Part shown: positions 36,492-46,688 of the stretch, in pieces
Layout of the letters: every line of letters begins with the position of its first letter
How positions within the stretch are numbered: the first letter of the stretch is position 1
Assembly (NCBI RefSeq): GCF_000787575.1
Contig: NW_012236523.1
Location: 125,854-189,853, forward strand
Reading direction: 5' to 3'
DNA length: 64,000 bases
Source: Acytostelium subglobosum LB1
Taxonomy: Eukaryota > Evosea > Eumycetozoa > Acytosteliales > Acytosteliaceae
Notes under the pieces: model-generated
Databases searched by the model: none
Told to the model about the DNA's origin: nothing
Seen by the model: only the letters and a program-made list of their open reading frames with translations
Made by a program: the position numbers and the translations under genes

Positions 36492-37750
36492 TTACTGCTT
36501 CTCCTCCTTCTCCTCCTCCTCATCTTCCTTCGACTCTTGTTGCTTCTCTGGCTCTTGTTGTTGGATTTCCAGAACTGGCAGGATTGTCTTGGGTACATTG
36601 GCATCGCCACCAAAGTAATTCTTGACGTTCTCGATCAATGTCTGTTGAGCCTCTGGCGAGATCTCCTTGAGCTTCTGAAGGATGGTCTTGGCGGCAACAT
36701 CAACGATCTTCTCGTTGACTTCAACTTGTGATGGCAGGACCAGAGCGTTGTTGCCCGAGGCCATTTGCGCGGCATAGACGACGCCCGGGCAAATGATCTT
36801 GTCAGAGGTATTATCGAAAACGACCTGGATGAAGCGTCCAATATCGGCCAATACCTGCTCAGTGTTTCCTTGTTTGATGGATTCACGGAGGATATCTTTG
36901 ATCAAACCGGAGTGGACGTTGGTGGTCTCGATCGCTTGCAGCAGTGGGACTGCAGCGAGCGATTGTTTGGTCTTGTTCAGACCACGGGCCAAGGCAGAGA
37001 TGAAGTGTTTGGTGATCTTGTTCAACTTTTGATGGTACTTGAACAACTCGATGGCCTTGTCCGTGTCACCATTGCGCAGCAGCTGGTAGATAGTCTTGGC
37101 GACGGAGAGATGCGAGGGGAACATCTGGAAGGTGTGTGGGTTGGAGACGATGTCTGCCCACATCTTCCACTGGCCGCACCGGTCTGCGGCGTAGTAGATC
37201 TGTGAGAGGTGGTTGCCGTTGAAGTATTTGGGGTCGTCGTTCTTGAGTGACTTGTAGAAGAGCAGAGCCTCGTCCAATTGCTCGCTGGTCGTGACCTTCT
37301 TGAACAGCGTGGCCATGTGTGGGGCGCTGACCACCTTGTACTTTAACAACTTGCCCTTGAGGTTCTGCAACGCCTCCTCGAATGAGAGTGTTTCGATCGA
37401 GACCTTGTTCTCTTCAATGAACTTCTGCTCGGCTTCCTCCTTCAACAAACGTGCTGCCTCATCACGCTTGGCCTTGATCTTTTGAAACTGTTTCTCGCCG
37501 AATGTTGCGTAGTTCCTGATCTGTTGTTGTTGTTGCAATTGAGAGGTAGTTGTGTTGTTCAAAGTGTAACCTGATATCAGTCCTCTTTGTGACAATGATC
37601 CAACAAGCACTGTATGTGTTGTTAAGTGTGTTAGCGTGACTTCTGATTGATCAATGTGAGTGAGACCCAATGGATATTGATTAACATACCATTTCTGGAT
37701 GTTGGAGTGATCAGTCTTGAGCAAGTCAATAGTACTCTGTTTTGAATCAT
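36492..37750 (-). CDS. Mitochondrial helical-repeat (PPR-like) protein
   Basis: Exons 37750-37690 and 37609-36492 (392 residues). The first exon encodes MIQNRVLLTCSRLITPTSRN, a basic amphipathic presequence, which continues into a Gln tract and IRNYATFGEKQ, a plausible cleavage zone. The body is alpha-helical with pairs such as LDEALLFYKSLKND and TIYQLLRNGDTDKAIELFKY, resembling degenerate pentatricopeptide repeats. The tail is acidic (Glu/Lys/Gln-rich). PPR-like proteins usually act in mitochondrial RNA processing or in the mitoribosome, but no exact family was recognised. It is divergent from Thg1 across only 161 bp. Confidence 0.75.
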
Positions 37751-37911
37751 TGTATATTTATGTATGTATGTCAGTGATGTTACAGAGATAATGAATGAAT
37801 CTCACACTTTCGATCAAGTCGTCAAGTCGAAGGTGGGAGCTGGACTTGGAAAAGTTCAAAAAAGTCCATTTTAATTAATCAGTGATGAACAAATAATCAA
37901 AGAGATAAAAG
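37751..37911. promoter_or_regulatory. Compact bidirectional promoter (mitochondrial helical-repeat protein / Thg1)
   Basis: Only 161 bp separate two outward-facing start codons. It includes an ATGTATGTATG leader on the minus side, a central G/C-containing segment (TCAAGTCGTCAAGTCGAAGGTG) and an AT-rich block next to Thg1. The transcripts may be co-regulated. Confidence 0.5.
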
Positions 37912-38824
37912 ATGGCCAATAGCAAGTATGAGTATGTTAAGCAATTTGAACAACCAGATCAATTGTTACCAAATGTATGGGTGGTGATCAGAGTGGATGG
38001 TCGATCATTCCACAAGTTCACAACCAAACACGAGTATCAGAAGCCAAACGATGATAGAGGTCTGGAGTTAATGAATCGTTGTGCATTGGAGGTGTGCAAA
38101 GAGTTCACTGACATTGTAATAGCATTTGGTGAGAGTGATGAATATAGGTATGTAACGTAATCATATAAAAGATTAGGCGCGCACACATACTCATACATCA
38201 TCTTTAGCTTTGTTCTCAAGAAGACCTGTACATTGTTTGAACGTCGTGAGAGTAAGATCATCTCTTCAGTAGTATCATACTTTACCAGTCAATTTGTATA
38301 TCGATGGAAGGAATACTTTGGAGAGTATCCACTCAGGTATCCACCAACCTTTGACTCAAGAGCAGTCTGTTATCCATCAGATCAAAACTTAAGGTACGGG
38401 TATAACACTCAATCACCCTCAATCAATCAATCAACTCATACTTACATGCATACACAACAAATATAGAGATTACCTAAGTTGGAGACAAGCAGATACACAT
38501 ATTAACAATATGTACAATACTGTATATTGGGCATTGGTGTTGAAGGGTGGCAAGACACCACATGAGGCAGAGGTGTCTCTAAAGGGTACACTGGCAGAGG
38601 CAAAGAATGAGATACTCTTCACTCAATTTGGTATCAACTATAACACTTTGCCACAGATGTATCGCAAGGGATCAGTAATCTATCGCAAGATGGTCAATGA
38701 GGAATCAATCGACAGTCGAACCAACGAACCAACAAACAAACTCAAGAAACGTCTTGTTGTGGAGCACATTGACATCATCTCTGATAAGTTCTGGAAGGAC
38801 AATGCTGATATTCTCTCATCATAA
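37912..38824 (+). CDS. thg1: tRNA-His guanylyltransferase (Thg1)
   Basis: Three exons, 37912-38147, 38208-38393 and 38467-38824 (259 residues). The enzyme adds G at position -1 of tRNA-His by 3'-5' polymerisation. Motifs include VWVVIRVDGRSFHKFT (first metal Asp) and IAFGESDEYSFV across the exon 1/2 junction (second metal Asp). Further on are LFERRESKIIS, FDSRAVCYPS and THINNMYNTVYWAL, the HINN motif of eukaryal Thg1. Dictyostelids are known for several Thg1-like proteins, some of which repair tRNA 5' ends. The HINN motif argues for the canonical His enzyme rather than a TLP. The length is slightly below animal Thg1. The C-terminus (DIISDKFWKDNADILSS) is intact. Confidence 0.95.
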
Positions 38825-38903
38825 TCATCATGATCGATCATGAGGTGAATGCACAAAGACATTGTCCAACTACGAAAGTGATTGAAACCCATAATCAAAC
38901 ATA

Positions 38904-39047
38904 ATGGAGACCCAAGCAAAACATCGTGTTTTGCAAAATACGAGAGTTTCAATGAGCACACTGGGACTCGGCTTGGGTGTATTTCAATTGATCATCGCCA
39001 TCCTACTGACAGAGTTTTTCTGGCACTGGATCAAGGGTCTTGGCTAG
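38904..39047 (+). CDS. Candidate 47-residue single-pass membrane protein
   Basis: Starts MSMST-like only in part; the actual start is METQAKHRVLQNTRVSMSTL, then a hydrophobic helix (GLGLGVFQLIIAILLTEFFW) and a short end (HWIKGLG). The ATG lies in an A-rich context (CAAACATAATGG), 80 bp after the Thg1 stop. A charged start, one Gly/Ile/Leu helix and a Trp-flanked C-terminus are typical of tiny organellar or ER membrane subunits, but no family was recognised. The rest of 38825-39221 is AT-rich non-coding DNA. It could be chance, so confidence is moderate. Confidence 0.45.
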   Translation: METQAKHRVLQNTRVSMSTLGLGLGVFQLIIAILLTEFFWHWIKGLG

Positions 39048-39221
39048 TTCGTGTTCTTTAGATAAACAGGTAACTCATAGTACATAATTTTCTTGCCCAT
39101 GAGTATTATGTCTCCTTTGATCCAACATTCAATCATCTCTTTAATTTTAATCAACTTAAACAATTAACAACAAATAAAGTAATTTATATAAATATATCAC
39201 AAGGGAATTACTCCAAATCAA

Positions 39222-39998
39222 TCAATCAATAAACAATTGTTTATTAGTTGCTATCAAACATGTTCCAAAGAATATCCTCGATTCCATATGGTCACCGTCA
39301 TTGAGCATGGTCCATCTGTCATTCTGGAGTGAATATTGACAATTACTGCCCTTGCCTTGAATTAAAAGGATTCCAAACTGTGGATCAAACACCAGTGCAT
39401 GGTATTTATCACATGTTGGAAGTGGTGATAACTTTGTTGTTTGTTTGTTGGACCGTGAGTATCGGATGAATTTCTTCGGAGTGAGAATGTAGATGTTGTC
39501 TTGACTATCGAAACAACTGGAGGAGATATCATCGGTGATACCCTTCATAACGACTTCAAATGCACATGTCTTCACATTGAATGAAAGGAGGTCACACTGA
39601 ACTCCACCCCTTGGAAACATATTTCCAGACACTAGGTAGATGATATCGTTGTGGAAGTGGGTAGAGGGGCGGCCAGTACAACCCAGTTTACCAACTGATA
39701 TGAATTGTTGAGTGTCAATGTGGAAGCAAGCAACTTGATCCATTGGGTCTCCGAGTTCTATTTGGTATCCACCAACAAGATAGATACTCCTGTCACCATC
39801 ATACACTGCTGACATCCATTGGCCACCAGTGATGCCAACCATCTCAGCATCATAGCATTGGTTATCGATCAATGAGTATCGAATTTTGTTTTTGGCGCAT
39901 CTCCACCTCCAAATATATAGACATTGCCTCTGGCGTACACAGTAGATGTAGTCAAAATAGTTTGTTTCTGGTCTCGTCCCACTCGCTCTCGCTGGTTG
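39222..39998 (-). pseudogene. Truncated, frameshifted copy of the B-box/beta-propeller gene
   Basis: The sequence resumes only 8-20 bp after the stop of the intact copy ending at 40007. It begins in the middle of the family protein. The reading TTSTVYARGNVYIFGGGDAP is followed by an A-rich slip near 39885-39895 and then, in another frame, RYSLIDNQCYDAEMVGITGG and the rest of the propeller to the family C-terminus. The B-box, coiled coil and linker are absent. In the propeller it is more diverged than the intact copies are from each other. A chimeric open frame from an ATG at 40025, overlapping the intact copy's end, is possible (267 residues), but its first 40 residues are out-of-frame and carry no homology. 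Confidence 0.8.
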
Positions 39999-40006
39999 GG
40001 CACCAA

Positions 40007-41593
40007 TCAGTTTCTTATCAAACATACAGCACTGGTAGTTCGATCACTAATATAGTCATTGTCATTGATGATGAGCCATTGATTATTCTGGACAGTGTAC
40101 CTATAGTTCTTGCCCTTGCCTCCAATGTAGAGTATACCAATTTGTTCATCATACAAAATTGTGAGATAGTTATCAACCCTTGGAGGCATGGACAGCTTTG
40201 TTGATTGTTTGTTGGACAATGTGTATCGGATGAAAGCCTGTGAGGTAATAATGTAGATATTGTCCTTGCCATCGAAACAACTTGTCTTTTGATTGGTGCT
40301 GATATCTCGGAGGAGAACTTCAGATGTCAGTGTCTTCACATTGAATGAGATGAAGTCACGATGAGCCACACTCCTGTTTCCACCAACAATGTAGATGATG
40401 TCATTGTGGAAATGAATGAAAGGGTTGGACAGACCATATGGAATGTGTCCAATTAATGAGATTTGCTGAGTGTCAATATTGAAGCATTGGACAATATCTA
40501 AAAAGTTAAAGTCATGAAGGCCACCAACAAGGTAGATATGATTGTCACCATCATACACTGCTGATAAAAGTCGTCCACCAGTGATTCCAACCATCTCATG
40601 ACTATAGGCTTGTTTCTCGATCAATGAGTACCGAGTGTATGTTGCTGGTGAGTCTCCACCTCCAAATATGTAGACACTTCCTCTGGCATACACAGTAGAT
40701 GTAAATATTGGAGAGGATGATCTATTGTGTACTCTGTTAGTTGATTTCCATGTGAATGTGTCCAGTGAGAAAAGTGAACAATCGTCTTTGTTGAATGTGA
40801 ACACATGTCGATCAAACTCCTTTGGTTTGTTTACCTTAGTTGGATCAATGAGTGTAAAGCATGATTCAATCTGTTTCTTGACATCATTCAACTTGTTGGT
40901 GTCAATCCTAACTTGACACGCTTGTAGCTTGGCCGTAGAGTCATCATCATAAGGTAACATTGATATATGTTCAACGTGATTCTTGATCATTGTCAACAAT
41001 TGATCATCATCCACTCTGGATCCATCATCATCAACAATGGTTGGTGTATAGATGTTGATGAATTGTTCGATCGATGTGCATGATGTGATTGTGTTGATAA
41101 TCTTTTGGTAAACATCAAGACCATCTGAGTCATTGTTGTTGTTATTATTGTTGTTGTTGTGGTCCACAGGATGAGTCAAGTTGATGATAGAATTGATGTC
41201 TTTGATCTCATTGATGATGTTGTTGATTGTTGATTTGACAAGTTCCATCTGAACATTGATTGGAGTCTTGACCTTGTGTTCCTGAGCGATCAACACCTTG
41301 ATCATTTGTTCAAAGTGAGCAGTGATCTCATCATTCAATCTCTCCAATGATTGATATGTTGTTGAACATTGTTGTAATGTCTTCCATAATGTGTTCAACC
41401 TTGACTTGCACCACATTGATTGATAGTCCTTCTGTTCAATACTACTCTTAATAATACCGATATGATCTACATTATGACCTTTATGTAATCTTAACAAACA
41501 GAATGAACAACTCAATTGTTTACAATCTAAACATATAAACTCTGTCCTATGATTACTCTCCTCACACATATCATTCTTATTATCTATAGACAT
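40007..41593 (-). CDS. B-box zinc finger / coiled-coil / beta-propeller protein, copy 1
   Basis: Single exon, 528 residues. A B-box zinc finger lies at about 9-45 (CEESNHRTEFICLDCKQLSC, then CLLRLHKGHNVDH), with the expected Cys/His ligands. A long helical region follows (WKTLQQCSTTYQSLERLNDE onward), then an Asn tract. The C-terminal half is a kelch-like propeller made of blades such as VYARGSVYIFGGG, GDNHIYLVGGL, NDIIYIVGGN, KDNIYIIT and IGILYIGGKG. The layout is TRIM-like without a RING finger. Such dictyostelid proteins may be scaffolds or substrate receptors; function is unknown. It is the most diverged of the three intact copies in the propeller. Confidence 0.88.
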   Translation of the reverse strand: MSIDNKNDMCEESNHRTEFICLDCKQLSCSFCLLRLHKGHNVDHIGIIKSSIEQKDYQSMWCKSRLNTLWKTLQQCSTTYQSLERLNDEITAHFEQMIKVLIAQEHKVKTPINVQMELVKSTINNIINEIKDINSIINLTHPVDHNNNNNNNNNDSDGLDVYQKIINTITSCTSIEQFINIYTPTIVDDDGSRVDDDQLLTMIKNHVEHISMLPYDDDSTAKLQACQVRIDTNKLNDVKKQIESCFTLIDPTKVNKPKEFDRHVFTFNKDDCSLFSLDTFTWKSTNRVHNRSSSPIFTSTVYARGSVYIFGGGDSPATYTRYSLIEKQAYSHEMVGITGGRLLSAVYDGDNHIYLVGGLHDFNFLDIVQCFNIDTQQISLIGHIPYGLSNPFIHFHNDIIYIVGGNRSVAHRDFISFNVKTLTSEVLLRDISTNQKTSCFDGKDNIYIITSQAFIRYTLSNKQSTKLSMPPRVDNYLTILYDEQIGILYIGGKGKNYRYTVQNNQWLIINDNDYISDRTTSAVCLIRN

Positions 41594-41675
41594 GTCTTCT
41601 CTATTATCTCTAACTCTATCTCAATGGTCGATAAATGAATGAATGAACTTTTATTCATCAAACACATACAGACCC

Positions 41676-43280
41676 TTAGTTGCTGATCAAACTTGCTCCA
41701 AAAATCTGTCTGGTCTTCAAATAGTCATTGTCGTCATTGAGTATGGTCCATCTGTCATCATGGAGTGAATATTGACAATTATTGCCCTTGCCTCCAATGT
41801 AAAGGATTCCAAACTGTCGATCATACACCATTGTCCGGAATATCTCAAACTTTGGAGATTGTGATAACTCTGTGATTTGTTTGTTGGACAGTGAGTATCG
41901 GATGAATGACTTGGAGTTGAGAATGTAGATGTTGTCTTGACCATCGAAGCAACTGGCGGAGGATTGATCGATGATATCCTTCACTATGACATCAACTGCA
42001 TGAGTCTTCACATTGAATGAAATGAGGTCACGTTGAACATTCCCAGATATTGATCCGGAGACAATGTAGATGGTATCGTTGTGGAAGTGAACACAAGGGT
42101 AGGCCAGTCTAAATGGGAGTGCACCAACTGATGTGAATTGTTGAGTGTCAATGTTGAAGCGATCAATACGATTGAAATATTGGTCCTCTTGGAGTCCACC
42201 AACAAGATAGATATGCCTCTCACCACCATACAGTGCTGACATAAATAATCGACAAGTGATTCCAACTATCTCAGCATCATAACATTGGTTCTCGATCAAT
42301 GAGTATCGAGTGTATGTTGTTGGTGAGTCTAATCCTCCAAATATATAGACATTACCTCGAGCATACACAACTGATGTCAATATTCCTTTGAATGATCTCT
42401 TAAATACATTGTTGATTGGTTTCCACTTGGATGTCGATAGTGAGAACAATGAATGATGATTCTCACTCAATGAAAGGATATGTCGATCAAACTCCTTTGG
42501 GATAATATGAACGTGTTGTGCATTCGTGTGATCAATGAGTGTAAAGCATGATTCAATCTGTTTCTTGATATCATTCAACTTGTTGACATCGATCCTAACC
42601 TGGCATGCTTCTAACTTGGTTGTGGAGTCATCATAAGGTACCAATGATGTGTGTTCAGAGTGATTCTTGATCATTGTCAACAGTTGATCATCATTCAGTT
42701 TGGGTCCATCTTCATCAACCATCATTGGCGAACATATGATGTTGTTCATGAACTGTTCGATAGAGGTGCATGATGTGATTGTGTTGATGATCTGTTGGTG
42801 AATATCATGTCCATCTGAGTCATTTTTGTTGTTGTTGTTGTCCACAGGATGAGTCAAGTTGATGATTGAGTTGATGTCTTTGATCTCATTGATGATGTTG
42901 TTGATTGTTGATTTGACATGTTCCATCTGAACATTGATCGGAGTCTTGGATTTGTGTTCTTGAGCAATCAACACCTTGATCAATTGTTCAAAGTGAGTGG
43001 TGATCTCATCATTCAATCTCTCCAATGATTGATATGTTGTTGAACATTGCTGCAATGTCTTCCACAATGTATTCAATCTTGACATGCACCACATTGATTG
43101 ATAGTCCTTCTTCTCCAGGTTTATCTTTATATTCTCGACATGATCAACATTGTGGCCCCTGTGGACACTCACCGAACACACTGAACAACTCAACTGCTTA
43201 CAATCCAAACATATGAACTCTGACCAATGTCTGTGCACCTCACACCTTGTTGTGATAGCTGCATCATCAATGTTTGACAT
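41676..43280 (-). CDS. B-box zinc finger / coiled-coil / beta-propeller protein, copy 2
   Basis: Single exon, 534 residues. The B-box is CEVHRHWSEFICLDCKQLSC, then CSVSVHRGHNVDHVE. The helical core has KTLQQCSTTYQSLERLNDE and STINNIINEIKDINSIINLT. The propeller blades include VVYARGNVYIFGGL, GGERHIYLVGGL, NDTIYIVSGS, QDNIYILNSK and FGILYIGGKG. The closest relative is copy 3: their propellers share long stretches such as FRLAYPC.HFHNDTIYIVSG. The spacer to copy 3 is 77 bp, so the promoter must be very short or shared with the 3' end of its neighbour. Confidence 0.88.
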   Translation of the reverse strand: MSNIDDAAITTRCEVHRHWSEFICLDCKQLSCSVCSVSVHRGHNVDHVENIKINLEKKDYQSMWCMSRLNTLWKTLQQCSTTYQSLERLNDEITTHFEQLIKVLIAQEHKSKTPINVQMEHVKSTINNIINEIKDINSIINLTHPVDNNNNKNDSDGHDIHQQIINTITSCTSIEQFMNNIICSPMMVDEDGPKLNDDQLLTMIKNHSEHTSLVPYDDSTTKLEACQVRIDVNKLNDIKKQIESCFTLIDHTNAQHVHIIPKEFDRHILSLSENHHSLFSLSTSKWKPINNVFKRSFKGILTSVVYARGNVYIFGGLDSPTTYTRYSLIENQCYDAEIVGITCRLFMSALYGGERHIYLVGGLQEDQYFNRIDRFNIDTQQFTSVGALPFRLAYPCVHFHNDTIYIVSGSISGNVQRDLISFNVKTHAVDVIVKDIIDQSSASCFDGQDNIYILNSKSFIRYSLSNKQITELSQSPKFEIFRTMVYDRQFGILYIGGKGNNCQYSLHDDRWTILNDDNDYLKTRQIFGASLISN

Positions 43281-43357
43281 GTCCTCTCTACTATCTCTTT
43301 ACTTGTAAGTTAACTTTAAGCAATGAACGAATGTACTTTTATTCATTAAACACACCA

Positions 43358-44938
43358 TCAGTTGCTGATCAAACATGCTCCAAAACACTCTCTAGAATTC
43401 TCATAGTCATTGTCGTCTTTGAGAATGGTCCATCTGTCATCCTGTAGTGAATATTGACAATTCTTGTCCTTGCCTCCAATGAACAGAATTCCAAACTGTC
43501 GATCATACACCATTGTCCGTAATATCTCATACTTTGGAGATTGTGATAACTTTATGATTTGTTTGTTGGACAGTGAGTATCGGATGAATGTCTTAGAGTT
43601 GAGAATGTAGATATTGTCTTGACCATCGAAACAACTGGTGGAGAATTGATCGATGATATCCTTCAATATGACATCCACTGCATGTGTCCTCACATTGAAT
43701 GAAATGAGGTCCTGCAGAGCACGCCCAGTTTGCGATCCGGAGACAATGTAGATGGTATCGTTGTGGAAGTGAAGACAAGGGTAGGCCAGTCTAAATGAGA
43801 GTGCACCAAGTGATGTGAATTGTTGAGTGTCAATGTCGAAGCGATCAATAAGATTGAAATATTGTCTTCCTTGTGTTCCACCAACAAGATAGATATGATT
43901 GCCACCATCATATACGGCTGAGATAAATGATCGTCCAGTGATGCCAACCATCTCAGCATCATAACATTGGTTCTCGATCAATGAGTATCGAGTGTATGTT
44001 GTTGGTGCGTCAATTCCTCCGAATATATAGACATTACCTCGAGCATACACAACAGATGTCAATATTCCGGTAAGCGATCTCTTAAATACATTTTTTGTTG
44101 ATGTCAACTTTGACGTCGATAGTGAGAACAATGAAAGATTATTGTCACGCAATGAAACTACATGTCGATCAAACACCTTTGGGATAATAAGATTGTGTTG
44201 TGCATTCGTGTGATGATCAATGAGTGTAAAGCATGATTCAATCTGTTTCTTGATATCATTCAACTTGTTGATGTCAATCATAACTTGACACGCCTGTTTT
44301 GTGGATTGATCATCATAAGGTACCAGTGATGTGTGTTCAGTGTGATTCTTGATCATTGTCAACAGTTGACCATCATTCAGCATGGGTCCAACCTCATCAA
44401 CCGTCATTGGTGGACATATGTTGTTCATGAACTGTTCGATAGATGTGCATGATGTGATTGTGTTGATGATCTGTTGATGAAGATCTGCGTCATTGTTGTT
44501 ATTTTGGCCGACAGGATGTGACATGTTGATGATTGAGTTGATGTCTTTGATCTCATTGATGATGTTGTTGATTGTTGATTTGACATGCTCCATCTGATCT
44601 TTGATTGGAGTCTTCACTTTGTGTTCCTGAGTGATCAACACCTTGATCAATTGTTCAAAGTGAGTGGTGATCTCATCATTCAATCTCTCCAATGATTGAT
44701 ATGTTGTTGAACATTGTTGCAATGTCTTCCACAATGTGTTCAATCTTGACATGCACCACATTGATTGATAGTCCTTCTGTTTCATGCTCTTCTTAATATG
44801 AACGATATGATCAAAGTTGTGTCCCTTGTGCAACTTCATCAAGCATACTGAACAACACAACAGTTTACAATCCAAACAAATGAACTCTGTTCGTTCATTA
44901 TGTTCATTACATACAACAGACATGTCAGCATCTGTCAT
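43358..44938 (-). CDS. B-box zinc finger / coiled-coil / beta-propeller protein, copy 3
   Basis: Single exon, 526 residues from the ATG at 44938 (a GTG three codons earlier is not a credible start). The B-box is CNEHNERTEFICLDCKLLCC, then CLMKLHKGHNFDHIV. The coiled coil is as in copies 1 and 2. The propeller has VVYARGNVYIFGGI, GGNHIYLVGGT, NDTIYIVSGS, QDNIYILNSK and FGILFIGGKD. An Asn tract in the linker is shorter than in copy 1. It is the upstream-most gene of the array, 116 bp from the end of the BTB-BACK-MATH gene. Confidence 0.88.
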   Translation of the reverse strand: MTDADMSVVCNEHNERTEFICLDCKLLCCSVCLMKLHKGHNFDHIVHIKKSMKQKDYQSMWCMSRLNTLWKTLQQCSTTYQSLERLNDEITTHFEQLIKVLITQEHKVKTPIKDQMEHVKSTINNIINEIKDINSIINMSHPVGQNNNNDADLHQQIINTITSCTSIEQFMNNICPPMTVDEVGPMLNDGQLLTMIKNHTEHTSLVPYDDQSTKQACQVMIDINKLNDIKKQIESCFTLIDHHTNAQHNLIIPKVFDRHVVSLRDNNLSLFSLSTSKLTSTKNVFKRSLTGILTSVVYARGNVYIFGGIDAPTTYTRYSLIENQCYDAEMVGITGRSFISAVYDGGNHIYLVGGTQGRQYFNLIDRFDIDTQQFTSLGALSFRLAYPCLHFHNDTIYIVSGSQTGRALQDLISFNVRTHAVDVILKDIIDQFSTSCFDGQDNIYILNSKTFIRYSLSNKQIIKLSQSPKYEILRTMVYDRQFGILFIGGKDKNCQYSLQDDRWTILKDDNDYENSRECFGACLISN

Positions 44939-45053
44939 ATCTATCACTTATCTCTAATCTCTCTATCACTAACTCTATCTCTGTCTTGCAAAAATTAATG
45001 AACAAGAAATGATCACTGAATTTGAAAGTTTATTCACTCACAATAAGGCTCAT

Positions 45054-46688
45054 CTATCCCTCCAATGCAAGACACTCCAAGATATGTAATTGGATGGTGA
45101 CGGTGTCGTTGTCGATGAAGCCAAGTGCTGGGTCATAGAGTTGCTTCAACTCGATCAATCCATTGCCCCACACACTCTTGTCGTAGTTGAACAACACATT
45201 GGGCGATGATGGATACTCCTTGGTCAGTGTCATATCCTTGTGATTGACAAGCGAGAAGAAGAACGTAGTGTTCCTCAAAAAGTCGAATGACTCCCTCTCC
45301 TTGACTCGTATCGCCTCAAGATAGACAGAGAATGAGTCTGAGTGCTTGGCCTCGCCTGCGGGATAGCTCCACATCCTCCAGCGCAGCCCCATGATCTCAA
45401 ATGTGTTGCTGATGTGCTTCTGCGTCTTGATAAGACTGAAGTTTGAGATGGTCCAGCTGACCGAGGCACAGTTGGCATGGTCAGTACAAGGGATTCGATA
45501 GACCTCCACACCCGGGACCATTGGCGGGTCTATCTTCTTTCGCTGCATCAGTCTGAGATTGTTCGCATCGCATACTGCCAGTGGACAGTTCTTTGGCTTG
45601 GACAGGTGACGATAGGCCTCAACCAACAGATTGGTTGGGACCAACTTGGTGGGCTCGACCACCGTGCTCAGCTCCTCCCACTCCATCGTTGGGAATCTGA
45701 TATAGTTGAACAACTCTGCCAAGCTGGACACTCCATCATCATCAGTAGGTGGTGGATATCCAATATCCGCTTTGATCCATGTTGCCGTTGATTTGAATAT
45801 CTCCACCTCCTTCATTGGCATGTCCTCCTTTTGTAATATTCCCAACAACATGTCCCTTGTCAGCTTGGCCACTCGTTCCTCTTGCAAAAAGTATGTTGCA
45901 TTAGCCACTGCCTGGTCTATAAATAAGTTGTTCAGTTCTGTACATATAATATCGGTACCCTTCATTGATTGATGGTCTGGTTAGTTCCACGTTCACTCAC
46001 TCAATCACTCATTGATACATTCAACTTACATAAAGTAACTTCTCCAATATTGCATTGTCCATCGATTGGACATGAGACCTACAGAGTTGTTTGCCATCAT
46101 CCAGAAGTAACTGATCGCATACAAGGTATATATTGTTGATGTTGTCCTCGTTAATGTCCAACTTTGATGTGTAGAGGAATTGGAGTATGTTGTAGAATAC
46201 ATCAGTTGGTATGTTGGGAATTGTAATCTCTTGTTGAGTGGACTCTCTCATTCCATTGGTCAACAGTATTCTAAAGTATTCCGAGTGTGTCTGTACAATA
46301 TGTCGGTGTGCGTATATCTTGTCAAAGCTCTGCTGCGAAGATGCAGCGTCGTCTGCATCACCAGAACTATCTATAATATCCTGGATCGGCAACAGGAATG
46401 TGATATCATGTGTATCATTCTTCTCGAATGATGGCTCAAGTTGTTGTTGTTCGTTTTCATCTTGGTCACTCTTTGTTTCGGTTCCATAACTACTACTATT
46501 TGGAGTTTCCCTCGCACATTGAATATGTTCAATATCCAGTACTATAAGTATATACATGTTATGTATTAGTACAAACTCCACCATCCAATCATTCAATCAT
46601 TCTGAGACATGCCTTTATCCTTGTGATCATTATTTGAACTCAATGAAGGTCCCGCCAGAACCAATATATTATTGTCCTTCGTAGACAT
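45054..46688 (-). CDS. BTB-BACK-MATH domain protein
   Basis: Three exons, 46688-46613, 46541-46030 and 45959-45054 (497 residues). After an acidic start, a BTB domain shows DITFLLPIQDI, then FDKIYAHRHIVQTHSEYFRI and ITIPNIPTDVFYNILQFLYT. The BACK domain follows (DQAVANATYFLQEERVAKLT, then IFKSTATWIKADIGY). The C-terminal MATH/TRAF-like domain reads ASVSWTISNFSLIKTQKHIS, then GLRWRMWSYPAGEAKHSDSF and SVYLEA. BTB proteins of this kind recruit Cul3 and use MATH to bind substrates. Animal SPOP has the reverse order (MATH-BTB). The first intron appears to use a GC donor (AAAG/GCATGT). Without it, the second exon would need a start in unrelated 5' sequence. The 3' acceptor of intron 2 (ATGAAG) is the least certain boundary. 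Confidence 0.85.

Larger units (their letters stand above)
39222..44938 (-). repeat. Tandem array of B-box/coiled-coil/propeller genes (three intact, one decayed)
   Basis: Head-to-tail copies start at 41593, 43280 and 44938, a period of about 1.67 kb, with only 82 and 77 bp between genes; a 5'-truncated copy ends the array at 39222. The coiled-coil segment (KDYQSMWC...RLNTLWKTLQQCSTTYQSLE) is almost identical in all three, also at DNA level including most third positions. The B-box and propeller have diverged more, which suggests gene conversion or selection focused on the middle. Confidence 0.9.

Noticed and set aside
38885-38895. AAACCCATAAT resembling the dictyostelid small-RNA upstream element
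   Set aside because: One base off the CCCATAA-type consensus, and the downstream sequence reads as a small protein and matches no known snRNA.
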